Shown here piece after piece: positions 33,562 through 42,374 of a stretch of DNA of 64,000 bases; positions within the stretch are counted from its first letter, which is position 1, and every line of letters starts with the position of its first letter. The translations under genes and the position numbers were made by a program. The notes beneath the pieces were generated by a model, which saw nothing but the letters and a program-made list of their open reading frames with translations, made no database searches and had not been told where the DNA came from. The DNA comes from Aquibium oceanicum (GTDB lineage Bacteria > Pseudomonadota > Alphaproteobacteria > Rhizobiales > Rhizobiaceae). The stretch covers positions 434,001 through 498,000 of the forward strand of contig NZ_CP018171.1 of assembly GCF_001889605.1 (NCBI RefSeq), in the 5' to 3' direction.

Positions 33562-34533
33562 ATGTTCGCGAGGATGAAGACGGTCAGGCCGTCCGGAAGG
33601 GCGGCCGCCGTCATCTTCGCCGCAACCCTGCTTTCTGTCGGTAGTGGTTATTCTCAGGAAAACGGCGATCTCTCCTCGCTGAGAGAACGGGCACTCGAAT
33701 TGGTCAACGAGACTCGGCAGGAGCAGGGGCTTGAGGCACTCGACCTGACGCCTCCCCTGAACGAAGCCGCGATCGCGCATGCCCGGGACATGCTGGACCG
33801 GGACTACTACTCCCACGTCTCCCCCGAGGGCGAAACCGTGAGGGACCGGTTCATGGAGCATGACGGCAGCCGCTGGAAGCTGGTGGCCGAAAACATCGCC
33901 CGCTGCAGCGGCTGCATGGCGCCAGCCGATCTCGAGAGGGTGGAGCAGTTCCAGGAAGGCTGGATGAACAGCCCCGGCCATCGCGAGAACATCCTGACCG
34001 AAGGCCTGGACGGTTTCGGCTTCGGCATCGCCGGCGAGGGCGACCAGATCTATGCCGTACAGACGTTTTCCGGTGCCGGCTCTTCGCGTGGCACCGGTCC
34101 GGACGAAGAGGCGGTCGAGATTCCCGATGGCGAACAGGTGAGCATCGCCGTTGCCGCGATCAACAGGGCACGGAAACGCGCAGAGGTCGACGAGGTGTCG
34201 TCTTCCGCGGCGCTCGATGCTGTCGCCGGGGAACTGCTCGTGCGTGACGGTGGCGGCGAACGGCTGGTGCGCGAAACGAACGATCTCTTCGGCCTGCTTC
34301 CAGAGGATTCCTCGGGCGACTGGCGCTCCCTGCGCATCGTGGCGGCCGGCTGCGGCGGCTGCGGAACTCTCGAGACGGCGGCGGACGTGCGCAGCTTCGT
34401 CCAGCAGTGGCTGGACAACCCGCAATACGAGCAGACGCTGCTGGCCCAGACCACCGATGCCCTGGGCTTCGCAATGTATGCCGGCGGAGACGGGCGCAAG
34501 GTGGCGATCGCGGTGGCCGGCTCCCACCGCTGA
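33562..34533 (+). CDS. secreted CAP-domain (SCP/PR1-like) protein with two units
   Basis: A 323-aa exported protein. A signal peptide (about residues 1-34) is followed by a CAP domain with ALELVNETRQEQGLEALDL, AIAHARDMLDRDYYSHVSPEG and NSPGHRENILTEG, carrying the usual His/Glu set. A second, divergent unit follows from about residue 190 (SIAVAAINRARKRAEVDEVS, then QQWLDNPQYEQTLLAQTTDALGFAMY) in which the His and Glu motifs are not preserved. CysXXCys-like pairs (CSGC, CGGC) occur in both halves. ATG 33574 is an alternative start. Function unknown. It probably shares the EcfG-type promoter at 33184-33209. Confidence 0.85.
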   Translation: MFARMKTVRPSGRAAAVIFAATLLSVGSGYSQENGDLSSLRERALELVNETRQEQGLEALDLTPPLNEAAIAHARDMLDRDYYSHVSPEGETVRDRFMEHDGSRWKLVAENIARCSGCMAPADLERVEQFQEGWMNSPGHRENILTEGLDGFGFGIAGEGDQIYAVQTFSGAGSSRGTGPDEEAVEIPDGEQVSIAVAAINRARKRAEVDEVSSSAALDAVAGELLVRDGGGERLVRETNDLFGLLPEDSSGDWRSLRIVAAGCGGCGTLETAADVRSFVQQWLDNPQYEQTLLAQTTDALGFAMYAGGDGRKVAIAVAGSHR

Positions 34534-34600
34534 CAATTTGCCGCTTGCGGTTGGCCAGCCTCGTCTGCCCCCACGAACCTTCGTACTGGAGATACCAAAA

Positions 34601-35215
34601 ATGGCTGACCTCAAAGCCTTCGCGCTGAACTGCTCGCTGAAATCGGGCGCCGAACAGGAAAGCTCGTCCACGGACAAGATGATCGACGACATCTTCGCCG
34701 CGCTCGCGAAACACGGCGTCGTAGGGGAGACGGTGCGGGCGGTGGACCAGAACATCCTGCCGGGTGTGCTTTCCGACATGGGACAGGGCGACGACTGGCC
34801 GCGCCTGCGAGAGAAGATCGTGCAGAGCGACATCTTCATCCTCGGGACGCCGATCTGGCTCGGGCAACCCTCGTCGGTCGCCAAGCGCGTTCTGGAACGG
34901 ATGGACGCCTTCCTCGGCGAGACCGACGACAAGGGCCGCATGCCGGCCGCCGGCAAGGTGGCGATCGTCGCTGTCGTGGGCAACGAGGACGGGGCGCATC
35001 ATTGCCATGCCGCCTGTTTCCAGGCGCTGAACGACGTCGGCTTCACCATCCCGGCCAATGCCGGCTGCTACTGGGTGGGCGAGGCCATGCAGTCGAAGGA
35101 CTACAAGGATCTCGACGAGATCCCGGAAAGCATCGATCAGACGATCAAGATGGCCGCCTCCGACGCGGCGCACCTGGCGCGGCTCCTGAAGGATAGCAAC
35201 TACCCCGGCCTCTGA
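34601..35215 (+). CDS. NADPH-dependent FMN reductase / flavodoxin-like protein
   Basis: A 204-aa flavodoxin-fold oxidoreductase. It starts with FALNCSLKSGAEQESSSTDKM, the phosphate-binding loop of this family, has FILGTPIWLGQPSSVAKRVLERMD and AIVAVVGNEDGAHHCHAACFQALNDVGF. It binds FMN and probably reduces quinones or other acceptors; the substrate is unknown. The start has GGAG upstream. It follows the CAP gene on the same strand with a 67-base gap and no EcfG-like box of its own. Confidence 0.85.
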   Translation: MADLKAFALNCSLKSGAEQESSSTDKMIDDIFAALAKHGVVGETVRAVDQNILPGVLSDMGQGDDWPRLREKIVQSDIFILGTPIWLGQPSSVAKRVLERMDAFLGETDDKGRMPAAGKVAIVAVVGNEDGAHHCHAACFQALNDVGFTIPANAGCYWVGEAMQSKDYKDLDEIPESIDQTIKMAASDAAHLARLLKDSNYPGL

Positions 35216-35263
35216 GGCCGGAGCCTTCCGGCACCTCGCCGTACCCTTTCGGGTTTCATCCGG

Positions 35264-36331
35264 TCAGATGAACAGCAGGACGATCGAGACACCGTAGAGA
35301 ATGAGGACGCCGGTGCTCTCGAAGCCGATGCCGCCGACGCCGCTCTTCTCCCGGCGGATCATGCCCAGCAACAGCACCGCCGTCATCAGCATGGCGATGA
35401 GCGCGGTGGTGCGGTCGCCGCCGCTCATCTCCGCATAGATCGAACCGTCGTAGAAGAAGTCGGCGGCGGAGAGGAACATCACCTCGAAGGAATTGCCGCC
35501 GATCACGTCGCCGACCGCGAGGCTGACCGCGCCGATGCGCACGGCGGCGATTGCCGTCACCAGTTCCGGCAGCGAGTTGGCGACGGCGGCGAAGACGGTT
35601 CCCACCGCGTTTTCCGACAGGCCGGTCTTGTCGACCAGCGCGATGCTCGATTCGCCGATCAGGTAGCCGGCCGCAGCGGTCGCGGCGGCGAGCCCGATGA
35701 ACTGGAGCCACAGCGAGCGGTCGGAGTGTTTCCGGTTTTCCTCGGCTTCCGGTTCCGACACCGGATCGCGCGTCTCGTCCGTCTGAACCGGCTCCCACAT
35801 CGGCTCGTCCTTGATCCGGGTGAGCAGCCGCAGGCCGGCGGCATAGCCGAGCAGGATTGCGATCGAAGCGGGATGGACACCCCAGATGGTGAAGGGCGGC
35901 TGGGCGTTCGCCAGAAGTGGGATCGAGAGCAGTGCGACGAGCAGGACGCCCTGGCCGAGGCCGGTGACGCTCGCCGCGGCGTGCTCCAGATTCGCCCGCC
36001 GGTAGAAGATGTCTGCGACCGCTATGAAGGCTGTCTGCGCGGTGAGGCCGCCCAGCGCATTGCCGATCGCCAGTTCCGGCGCATCCTGCGCGGCGGTCGA
36101 GATGGAGGTGATTGCGCCGGGAAGCGAGGTGGCCGCGCCGACGAAGAGCGCTCCCGCGATCACCTCGCCCATTCCGGTGCGGTCTGCGAGCTTGTCGGCG
36201 ACACCCGAAAGCCGCACACCCGCCAGCCCGATCACCGCCGCCGATCCGGCAAAGACCGCGATGACGATCCAGAGCGAATATTGTGCGAGATCGATCACAA
36301 GGCCGGCTTCCGCCGACGCTTGCTGTTCCAT
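35264..36331 (-). CDS. CaCA-family cation antiporter (Na+/Ca2+ exchanger-like), paralogue 1
   Basis: A 355-aa membrane protein of the Ca2+:cation antiporter superfamily with about ten helices in two inverted halves. The alpha-1 repeat is GALFVGAATSLPGAITS and the alpha-2 repeat is AVANSLPELVTAIAA with GDVIGGNSFEVMF. The Glu normally found in alpha-1 (SLPE) is Gly here, while alpha-2 keeps it. A charged cytosolic loop (about residues 185-205) separates the halves. The transported ions are unknown. It is a distant paralogue of the gene at 40308-41378. An EcfG-like promoter lies at 36416-36440. Confidence 0.82.
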   Translation of the reverse strand: MEQQASAEAGLVIDLAQYSLWIVIAVFAGSAAVIGLAGVRLSGVADKLADRTGMGEVIAGALFVGAATSLPGAITSISTAAQDAPELAIGNALGGLTAQTAFIAVADIFYRRANLEHAAASVTGLGQGVLLVALLSIPLLANAQPPFTIWGVHPASIAILLGYAAGLRLLTRIKDEPMWEPVQTDETRDPVSEPEAEENRKHSDRSLWLQFIGLAAATAAAGYLIGESSIALVDKTGLSENAVGTVFAAVANSLPELVTAIAAVRIGAVSLAVGDVIGGNSFEVMFLSAADFFYDGSIYAEMSGGDRTTALIAMLMTAVLLLGMIRREKSGVGGIGFESTGVLILYGVSIVLLFI

Positions 36332-36415
36332 ACCTGTCCCGGCCGATCGGGATCTGCTGTCATGGTCCGGCTACCCCTCGGGTTCCGATCGCGGGAAAGA
36401 TGCATCGAGGACCAG

Positions 36416-36440
36416 AACAGAGGCATGCGGCCTGTGTTCC
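36416..36440 (-). promoter_or_regulatory. candidate EcfG-type promoter
   Basis: Minus strand: GGAAC (36436-36440), 16 bases, TGTT (36416-36419). It lies 85 bases before the antiporter. The 341-base gap up to the BA14K gene also holds an inverted repeat CGTTCAC-N7-GTGAACG at 36542-36562 and the promoter at 36582-36606. Confidence 0.4.
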
Positions 36441-36581
36441 CGCCGAAGGCCGGGACCGGCGAAGCATCGCGGTGCCGACACCGCGCCTTCCGCGCGCGGC
36501 GTGCCCGTGACGGACCCGTCAGCTGCGCGAGGCGAAACTCACGTTCACGCGGAAAGTGAACGAAATTTCATGAGCATAGCC

Positions 36582-36606
36582 GGAACGATGCCCCCTACGC
36601 CCCGTT
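36582..36606 (+). promoter_or_regulatory. EcfG-type promoter of the BA14K gene
   Basis: GGAAC (36582-36586), 16 bases, CGTT (36603-36606). An exact match 66 bases before the start codon. Confidence 0.6.
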
Positions 36607-36672
36607 GATGCGGACGAAGCGAGGCTTCGACCGTAAGGGACAACGATAACTCCCGAAAGAGGAGATGAATTC

Positions 36673-37146
36673 ATGAATAAGATCCTTACCACGTTCTCCG
36701 CTGCACTATTGTCCGTATCGATGGCGGCACCGCTCGCGGCTGCCCCGATCGCCAAGCCGGCGGCACCCGAAGCTGGGACTCTGCTGCAGGACGTCCAGTA
36801 CCGGAACTGGCGTGACTCGTCCGAGTACCGGCCGCGCGGCGGTAAAAACTACGGCCGCCATGATCGCGGGCGGTTCGAGCGTCGCGGAAACTCGGCCTAC
36901 TATCATGGCCATCGCGGCTATCGCCAGCAGCGTCCGGGCTACCGCGAGTACAACGGCTTCTGGTTCCCGGCTGCCGCCTTCCTGGCGGGCTCGCTGATCA
37001 CCGGCGCAATTACGGCTGACCGTAACCGAGGCGGTAACGCGCATGTCGAATGGTGCCACGACCGCTACCGGTCCTATCGCGCCTCGGACAACACGTTCCA
37101 GCCGTACAACGGTCCGCGCCAGCAGTGTTACTCGCCTTACAGCTGA
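36673..37146 (+). CDS. BA14K family protein
   Basis: A 157-aa exported protein of the BA14K family, first known as a Brucella immunoreactive lectin-like protein. A signal peptide (about residues 1-24) precedes a Tyr/Arg/Gly-rich basic region, one hydrophobic helix ([18 protein letters not shown]) and the family's C-terminal block [20 protein letters not shown], with two cysteines. AGAGGAG lies upstream of the ATG. It has an exact EcfG-type promoter and a classic terminator at 37173-37199. Confidence 0.9.
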   Translation: MNKILTTFSAALLSVSMAAPLAAAPIAKPAAPEAGTLLQDVQYRNWRDSSEYRPRGGKNYGRHDRGRFERRGNSAYYHGHRGYRQQRPGYREYNGFWFPAAAFLAGSLITGAITADRNRGGNAHVEWCHDRYRSYRASDNTFQPYNGPRQQCYSPYS

Positions 37147-37172
37147 TCGGCGACATAAGAAGACCTCCAGGG

Positions 37173-37199
37173 AACCCCGCTTCGGCGGGGTTTTCTTTT
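37173..37199 (+). terminator. intrinsic terminator of the BA14K gene
   Basis: AACCCCGC, loop TTCG, GCGGGGTT, then TTCTTTT. A GNRA-like/UUCG-capped stem with a T-rich tail. Confidence 0.85.
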
Positions 37200-37385
37200 G
37201 CGTGTCTTCAACTGACAGGCGACAGGGAGGAATGGCGTCGCGGTTCGGCCTGATCGCAGTTCCGCAACGCCAAGGCGTTCGCGAGAAAGCCCGATGCCGG
37301 AGGTGGAGTGAAGCCCCGCCCGACGAGCGCTGCCGCGAGCGGAGCCTGTTCCACGGCGCTCCCCACGCCAATCTCTCGAGAAAAC

Positions 37386-37769
37386 CTATCGCCCCTGCGT
37401 GCAGGCGGTGACCACCAAGGCCGTCACGCCGGACCACACGATGGCGAACTCAGAAAGCAGGGCGGTGACCCAGGCGATCCGGTCGTACGCCCGGCGGTCC
37501 TCCATCGCGCGTGTCAGGCCCAGCATCCGGGCAAAAGGCGACTGGACGACGAGGAATGCCAGCACGACCACGCCGGGTACGATTGAGGCGGCATAGACGA
37601 GCCACTCGCCCGTGGCCGGCGTGCCGCCCTGGCTGCAGGCCAACGTGTGGCCGCCATAGATCACCGCAAGCTGCAGCGCCCACAGGATCGGGCCGAAGAG
37701 GATGTAGACCAGCGTGCCGACCGTGGACGGCTTCGGGTTGGGCGTGAGGAGTTCGTCCAGCCTGTCCAT
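37386..37769 (-). CDS. small membrane protein at the end of the caa3 oxidase operon
   Basis: Function unknown. The 127-aa protein has three predicted transmembrane helices (about residues 20-42, 57-78 and 100-120) and a soluble N-terminal PKPSTVGTLVY segment. It starts one base after the stop of the CoxA-CoxC fusion, so it is the sixth gene of the operon. Position suggests a small oxidase accessory or assembly factor, but no family motif is visible. Confidence 0.7.
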   Translation of the reverse strand: MDRLDELLTPNPKPSTVGTLVYILFGPILWALQLAVIYGGHTLACSQGGTPATGEWLVYAASIVPGVVVLAFLVVQSPFARMLGLTRAMEDRRAYDRIAWVTALLSEFAIVWSGVTALVVTACTQGR

Positions 37770-37770
37770 G

Positions 37771-40311
37771 TCAAATCACCATCCGCGGGAAGCCATGGAT
37801 CAGCACGAGCCCGAACAGCGCCTGCCCGGCCGCGTAGTAGTAGAGCAGGGCGCCGTTGTCGAAGCTGACGCGCCGCTCGCGGTCCAGCCTGCCGGCGAAG
37901 TAGCGCGCCACCGCGAAGCCGCCCATGATCAGCAGCGCAAGGGCGAGCTGCGCGTTGACGACGCTCTGCATGTAGACCATCGCGCCATACGAGTTCGCGG
38001 TCGGTGTCAGACCGGTCTGCCAGTGGGCGTAGATCTCCAGCGCCACGGCGGCGGCAAGCAACAGTGGACCGAGCGCATTGAGGACCGGCATCAGGAGTTG
38101 GCGCTCGCCGGGCTTCGGCAGGAGTCTGCCGGCCCCCCACATGCACAGCGTGCCGAGGACGATCAGCGCGGCATCGGCGAGCGGCCACAACCAGTCCGGT
38201 ACTTCGGGAGAGGCGCGGCCCGCCCAGAACTCGGGCGAAACGACCCAGAGGTAGAGATAGGAGAAGACGTAGGCGATGTAGAGCGAGGAGGCGACCAGCA
38301 TCAGCACGATCATCGCCCACCAGGAATGCGAACTCGGACCCGACATGTAGGTCGGGACCTTGAGCCCGGCGCCGATCTCGACCTCGCCCTTGCCCGGGCC
38401 CGGATCGAGGCCCCAGGTCCAGTAGATCATCGCACCGACGGCGATCACGGCACAGATCGCCGCCGGGATGACCAGCTTGATGGTCAGGAGGAGAAAGAAG
38501 CTGGCCGTGAACACCGCCGCGACGAAGGGCGACCAGCCGGGACCCGGCATCTGGATGATGTATTGCGGCTTGCCCTCGATCGCCGAGGTGACGATGGTCT
38601 CGCGCCCCCCGGTCGGCGCGTTCGGCAGGAAGTGGCGGCCTTCCTGCACTTCCTGCGGCAGCGTCGGATGATCCCACAACGGTTCGCGGCTGTCGATCAG
38701 CGGCACGCTGCGCGCCGAATACACGTCGTTGGGCAGCCATTCCAGCGTGCCGGCGTTCCACGGATTGTCCGGGCCGCCCTCGCCGGCGCGGAAATTGCGG
38801 AAGAGGTCGATCACGAAGATCGCGACGCCGGCGGCGAAGATGTAGGCGCCCACGGTTGAGATCATGTTCAGCCAGTCCCAGCCGAGACCGGACTCGTATG
38901 TCCAGACCCGTCGCGGCATGCCGCGCAGGCCGGTGATGTGCATGGGGAAGAACGCGACGTTGAAGCCGACGAACATCAGCCAGAACACCCAGCGCCCGAG
39001 CCGTTCGGACAGCTGGCGCTTCGCCACCATCGGCGTCCAGTAGTAGAAGGTGGCAAACAGCGGGAAGACCATCCCGCCGATCAGCACGTAGTGGAAATGC
39101 GCGACCACGAAGTAGGTGTCGTGCACTTGGAAGTCGAGCGGCACCAGCGCGACCATGATGCCGGTGAGGCCGCCGACCGTGAAGATGAAGATGAAGCCCA
39201 GCACGAAGAGCGAGGGCGTGTTGATGCGGAACCGCCCCTTGCTCCCCGCGATCGTGGCGATCCAGGAGAATATCTGGATCCCCGACGGGACCGCGACCGC
39301 CATGCTCGCCGCCGAGAAGAAGGCGAGGCTGAGCGACGGAATGCCCGTCGTGAACATGTGGTGGACCCACAGGCCGAAGGAAAAGAAGCCGGTGGCGATG
39401 AGCGCGACGACGATCAGATTGTAGCCGATCAGCGGACGCTGGGCCATCGTCGGCACGATCATGGAGACCAGCCCCGCCGCCGGCAGGAAGATGATGTAGA
39501 CCTCCGGGTGGCCGAAGAACCAGAAGAGATGCTGCCACAGCACCGGGTCGCCGCCCTTGTCCGCGGTGAAGAACGGCCAGCCGAAGGAGCGCTCGATCTC
39601 GAGCAGCATGGTACCGAGGATGACGGCCGGGAAGGCGAACATGATCATCGCGGCGAAGATCAGCATCGCCCAGCCGAAGATCGGCATCTTGGAGAGCGAC
39701 ATGCCGGGTGGCCGTGTGCGCAGCGCACCGACGACGATCTCGATCGCGCCGGCGATCGCCGAGATCTCGATGAAGCCGATGCCGAGCAGCCAGAAGTCGG
39801 CATTGTCGCCGGGCGAGTATTCCTTCAGCGTCAGCGGCGTGTACATGAACCAGCCGCCCTTGGGGGCGAGGTCGTAGAGCACGGTTGAGAAGAAGACGGT
39901 GCCGCCAACGACATAGGCCCAGATGGCGAAGGCGCTGAGCCGCGGGAACGGCAGGTCGCGCGCCGCCAGCATCTGCGGCAGCAGCATCACGCCGAGCGCC
40001 TCCACCGCCGGCACCGCGAAGAGGAACATCATCGTGGTGCCGTGGACGGTGAAGATCTGGTTGTAGAGGTCCTGGCTCAGGAAGTCGTTTTCGGGAACGG
40101 CGAGTTGCGTTCGCATCAGCAGCGCGAGAATACCGGCGGCGATAAAGAAGGCGAAGGCCGCGCCGATATAGAGCAGGCCGATGACGGTGTTGTTGACCGC
40201 CGTGACCAGCCTGAAACCCTTGGGCATGGCCCAGATTCGCAGGAGCTCGTCGACCTCCTCCTTGGGCCGGTTTCCCTCGTTCGGGAGCTTTCTTTCGGTG
40301 GTCTCGGTCAT
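37771..40311 (-). CDS. cytochrome c oxidase subunit I+III fusion (caa3-type)
   Basis: An 846-aa inner-membrane protein. Residues about 1-560 form subunit I: His90 for the low-spin heme, the CuB/cross-link motif GHPEVY (His268, Glu270, Tyr272), the CuB His pair in VHHMFTTG (317-318), and HDTYFVVAHFHYVL with further heme ligands (405, 407). Residues about 600-846 form a subunit III-like domain. The fusion resembles Thermus-type caa3 oxidases. The GHPEVY glutamate indicates the A1-type proton path. Its stop is one base before the 37769 gene and its start overlaps the antiporter by four bases. Confidence 0.92.
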   Translation of the reverse strand: MTETTERKLPNEGNRPKEEVDELLRIWAMPKGFRLVTAVNNTVIGLLYIGAAFAFFIAAGILALLMRTQLAVPENDFLSQDLYNQIFTVHGTTMMFLFAVPAVEALGVMLLPQMLAARDLPFPRLSAFAIWAYVVGGTVFFSTVLYDLAPKGGWFMYTPLTLKEYSPGDNADFWLLGIGFIEISAIAGAIEIVVGALRTRPPGMSLSKMPIFGWAMLIFAAMIMFAFPAVILGTMLLEIERSFGWPFFTADKGGDPVLWQHLFWFFGHPEVYIIFLPAAGLVSMIVPTMAQRPLIGYNLIVVALIATGFFSFGLWVHHMFTTGIPSLSLAFFSAASMAVAVPSGIQIFSWIATIAGSKGRFRINTPSLFVLGFIFIFTVGGLTGIMVALVPLDFQVHDTYFVVAHFHYVLIGGMVFPLFATFYYWTPMVAKRQLSERLGRWVFWLMFVGFNVAFFPMHITGLRGMPRRVWTYESGLGWDWLNMISTVGAYIFAAGVAIFVIDLFRNFRAGEGGPDNPWNAGTLEWLPNDVYSARSVPLIDSREPLWDHPTLPQEVQEGRHFLPNAPTGGRETIVTSAIEGKPQYIIQMPGPGWSPFVAAVFTASFFLLLTIKLVIPAAICAVIAVGAMIYWTWGLDPGPGKGEVEIGAGLKVPTYMSGPSSHSWWAMIVLMLVASSLYIAYVFSYLYLWVVSPEFWAGRASPEVPDWLWPLADAALIVLGTLCMWGAGRLLPKPGERQLLMPVLNALGPLLLAAAVALEIYAHWQTGLTPTANSYGAMVYMQSVVNAQLALALLIMGGFAVARYFAGRLDRERRVSFDNGALLYYYAAGQALFGLVLIHGFPRMVI

Positions 40312-41378
40312 GTGTCCGGCCGCAATGTAAAGAGGATGGCGACGCCGCCCGCGTAGGCAATCATGACGAGCAGCGAATCGTAACCCATGCGCAGGATCGT
40401 CTTGTCCCGGCGCTCGGCGATCCCGGCCATGAAGATGGCGGTGAGCACCACGGCCAGCAGCGCGCCGAAGACCGCGAAATCGCCGACGCGGTTCAGCACC
40501 GGCTCGGGATCGGTGTCGAGCAGGTCGACCGCGAACAGCAGCGCGACGTTGATGATGTTGGTGCCGAGAATGTCGGAGATCGCCATGGTGTAGAGCCGGC
40601 GCCGGGCGGCCGTGATGGCCGTGCTGAGCTCGGGCAGCGAGGTGGCGAAGGCGACGAGCACGAAGCCGACGAAACTCTGCCCCAGTCCGCTCTGCTGTGC
40701 GATCGCGTCGCCGCTCCTGGCCAGCACGAAGCCGGCCACGAGGATGATCGACGCCACCGCGGCGGTCTTGAGCAGCAGTGTCCTGAGGCTGTCGTCCTCG
40801 GCATCGGACGCCTCCTCGCGTTCGGATTGCTCGCGGATCAGCGGCGTATCGACCTCGCCGCCGCGGGCCGCGAGCCATGGCCGCTTTCCCTGCGCCTTCG
40901 ACAGCATCCAGACGCCGGCAATGTACCCCAACAGGCATCCCCAGGCCCAAAGGCCGATGCCGAAGAACGGCACGTCGCCCGCGACCATCGCACCGGCCGC
41001 GAAGCTGATCAGGATGACGTTCAGCGTGCCTTCGAGCAGGACGGTCGGATCGGGGACGACCGACGTCAGCGCGTCGCGGCCGGTGAAGAGATCGACGACC
41101 GCCAGAAGCGCCACCTGGAGCGCGATGCTGCCGAACAGGTTGTTGACGGCAAGCTGCGCATCGCCGGAGATCGATGCGGTCGCGGTGACGCCGATCTCCG
41201 GCAGCGAAGTGACCCCAGCCAGCAGGATGATGCCCATGACCGCCTGTCCGGCACCGGTGATGCGGCTGATCGCGTCCGCATAGCCCGTGAGCCTCGCGCC
41301 CGCGAACCACACCGCGACCGCGGCGGCGGAGAACAGCCCGATGTTGATGGGGAGGCTGAACTGGGCGAAATCGAGCAT
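40308..41378 (-). CDS. CaCA-family cation antiporter inside the oxidase operon, paralogue 2
   Basis: A 356-aa polytopic protein of the Ca2+:cation antiporter superfamily. Alpha-1 is LAGVTSLPEIGVTATA with VNNLFGSIALQ and alpha-2 is AFATSLPELSTAITAARRR with DILGTNIINVALL, so both repeats keep SLPE. A charged loop lies at about residues 175-205. It sits three bases after coxB and overlaps coxA by four bases, so it is co-translated with the oxidase. Ion specificity is unknown. It may exchange cations using the proton or sodium gradient made by the oxidase (inference). Confidence 0.85.
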   Translation of the reverse strand: MLDFAQFSLPINIGLFSAAAVAVWFAGARLTGYADAISRITGAGQAVMGIILLAGVTSLPEIGVTATASISGDAQLAVNNLFGSIALQVALLAVVDLFTGRDALTSVVPDPTVLLEGTLNVILISFAAGAMVAGDVPFFGIGLWAWGCLLGYIAGVWMLSKAQGKRPWLAARGGEVDTPLIREQSEREEASDAEDDSLRTLLLKTAAVASIILVAGFVLARSGDAIAQQSGLGQSFVGFVLVAFATSLPELSTAITAARRRLYTMAISDILGTNIINVALLFAVDLLDTDPEPVLNRVGDFAVFGALLAVVLTAIFMAGIAERRDKTILRMGYDSLLVMIAYAGGVAILFTLRPDT

Positions 41379-41381
41379 GGT

Positions 41382-42374
41382 CTACTCCAGGCTCTCGAGA
41401 TAGGCAGCCACCGCGTTGAGTTCCTCCGGCTCGAAGATGCGGTATTCGGGCATCAGATTGTCTGGCTTGATGTGCTGGTTCTCCACGATCCAGGCGGCGA
41501 TGGCCGCCTTGCCGTTGGGCAGGGCCGCCGCCGCGAGCGAGTGGCGGCTGCCGAGATGCGTCAGGTCGGGACCGATGACGCCGTTCGCCTTGGTGCCGCG
41601 GATCGAATGGCAGGCGCCGCAGCCGTTTCGCATGAAGACCTCCTGCCCGCGGATCTCCTGCTCGCTCTCCGGGGGACGGGCGTCGGATGCCTCGTGCGCC
41701 AGCCAGTCGTCATATTCCTCCTCCGGCAGCACCTCGACGTAGAAGGCCATGAGCGCGTGCGCGCCTCCGCAATATTCGGCGCACTGGCCCCGGCTGAGGC
41801 CCGGCTCCGTCGCCTCCAGCGTCAGGACGTTGCTGCGGCCGGGGATCATGTCCAGCTTGCCGGCAAGCCGCGGTACCCAGAAACTGTGGATCACATTGTC
41901 GGATTCCAGTCGTATCGCGATCGGGCGCCCGGCGGGGATCCGCAGTTCGTTGGCGGTGGTCACCGGCTCGCCATCGGGGCCGGTGTAGACGACCTCCCAC
42001 CACCAGCGCTTGCCGACGACCGTGATGCCCGGCGCTTCCGCTTCCCGGGCGCGCAAGTCTCCCGAGCGCAAGACGATCAGCCCGTAGATGAAGACGCCGG
42101 TCAGCACGGCGACCGGAAAGACGATGCCGCCGCCCCAGACGATCCAGTCACGGTCGAGGCGCGCCCGCCAGCGGGGCGTGCCGTACATCGCCACGGCAAC
42201 CAGAACCACCACCAGCCCGGTGACAAAGGCGCTGATGCCGGTGATCGTCCAGAACAGGAGATCGACCTCGATCGCTTCCTCGCCGCTCGGCATCAGCGCT
42301 GACTGGACGCCGGCGCAGCCGCTCGTCGCCATCGCCATGGCTAGGAGGAGAAGGCGTGCGGCGAAATTCTTCAT
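41382..42374 (-). CDS. cytochrome c oxidase subunit II fused to cytochrome c
   Basis: A 330-aa lipoprotein-like subunit II. The lipobox TSGC gives Cys20 as the likely lipid anchor, then two transmembrane helices (about 38-62 and 78-101). The CuA domain has His163, Cys198, Cys202, His206 and Met209. A C-terminal c-type domain has CGACH (Cys252, Cys255, His256) and PEYRIF for the Met-side loop, though the axial Met is in LMPEY. This architecture defines a caa3 oxidase. Its start overlaps the triheme gene by four bases. Confidence 0.92.
   Translation of the reverse strand: MKNFAARLLLLAMAMATSGCAGVQSALMPSGEEAIEVDLLFWTITGISAFVTGLVVVLVAVAMYGTPRWRARLDRDWIVWGGGIVFPVAVLTGVFIYGLIVLRSGDLRAREAEAPGITVVGKRWWWEVVYTGPDGEPVTTANELRIPAGRPIAIRLESDNVIHSFWVPRLAGKLDMIPGRSNVLTLEATEPGLSRGQCAEYCGGAHALMAFYVEVLPEEEYDDWLAHEASDARPPESEQEIRGQEVFMRNGCGACHSIRGTKANGVIGPDLTHLGSRHSLAAAALPNGKAAIAAWIVENQHIKPDNLMPEYRIFEPEELNAVAAYLESLE

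Noticed and set aside
36542-36562. CGTTCAC-N7-GTGAACG inverted repeat as an intrinsic terminator
   Set aside because: No T-run on either strand and it lies upstream of a gene. It is more likely a weak operator or chance hairpin.
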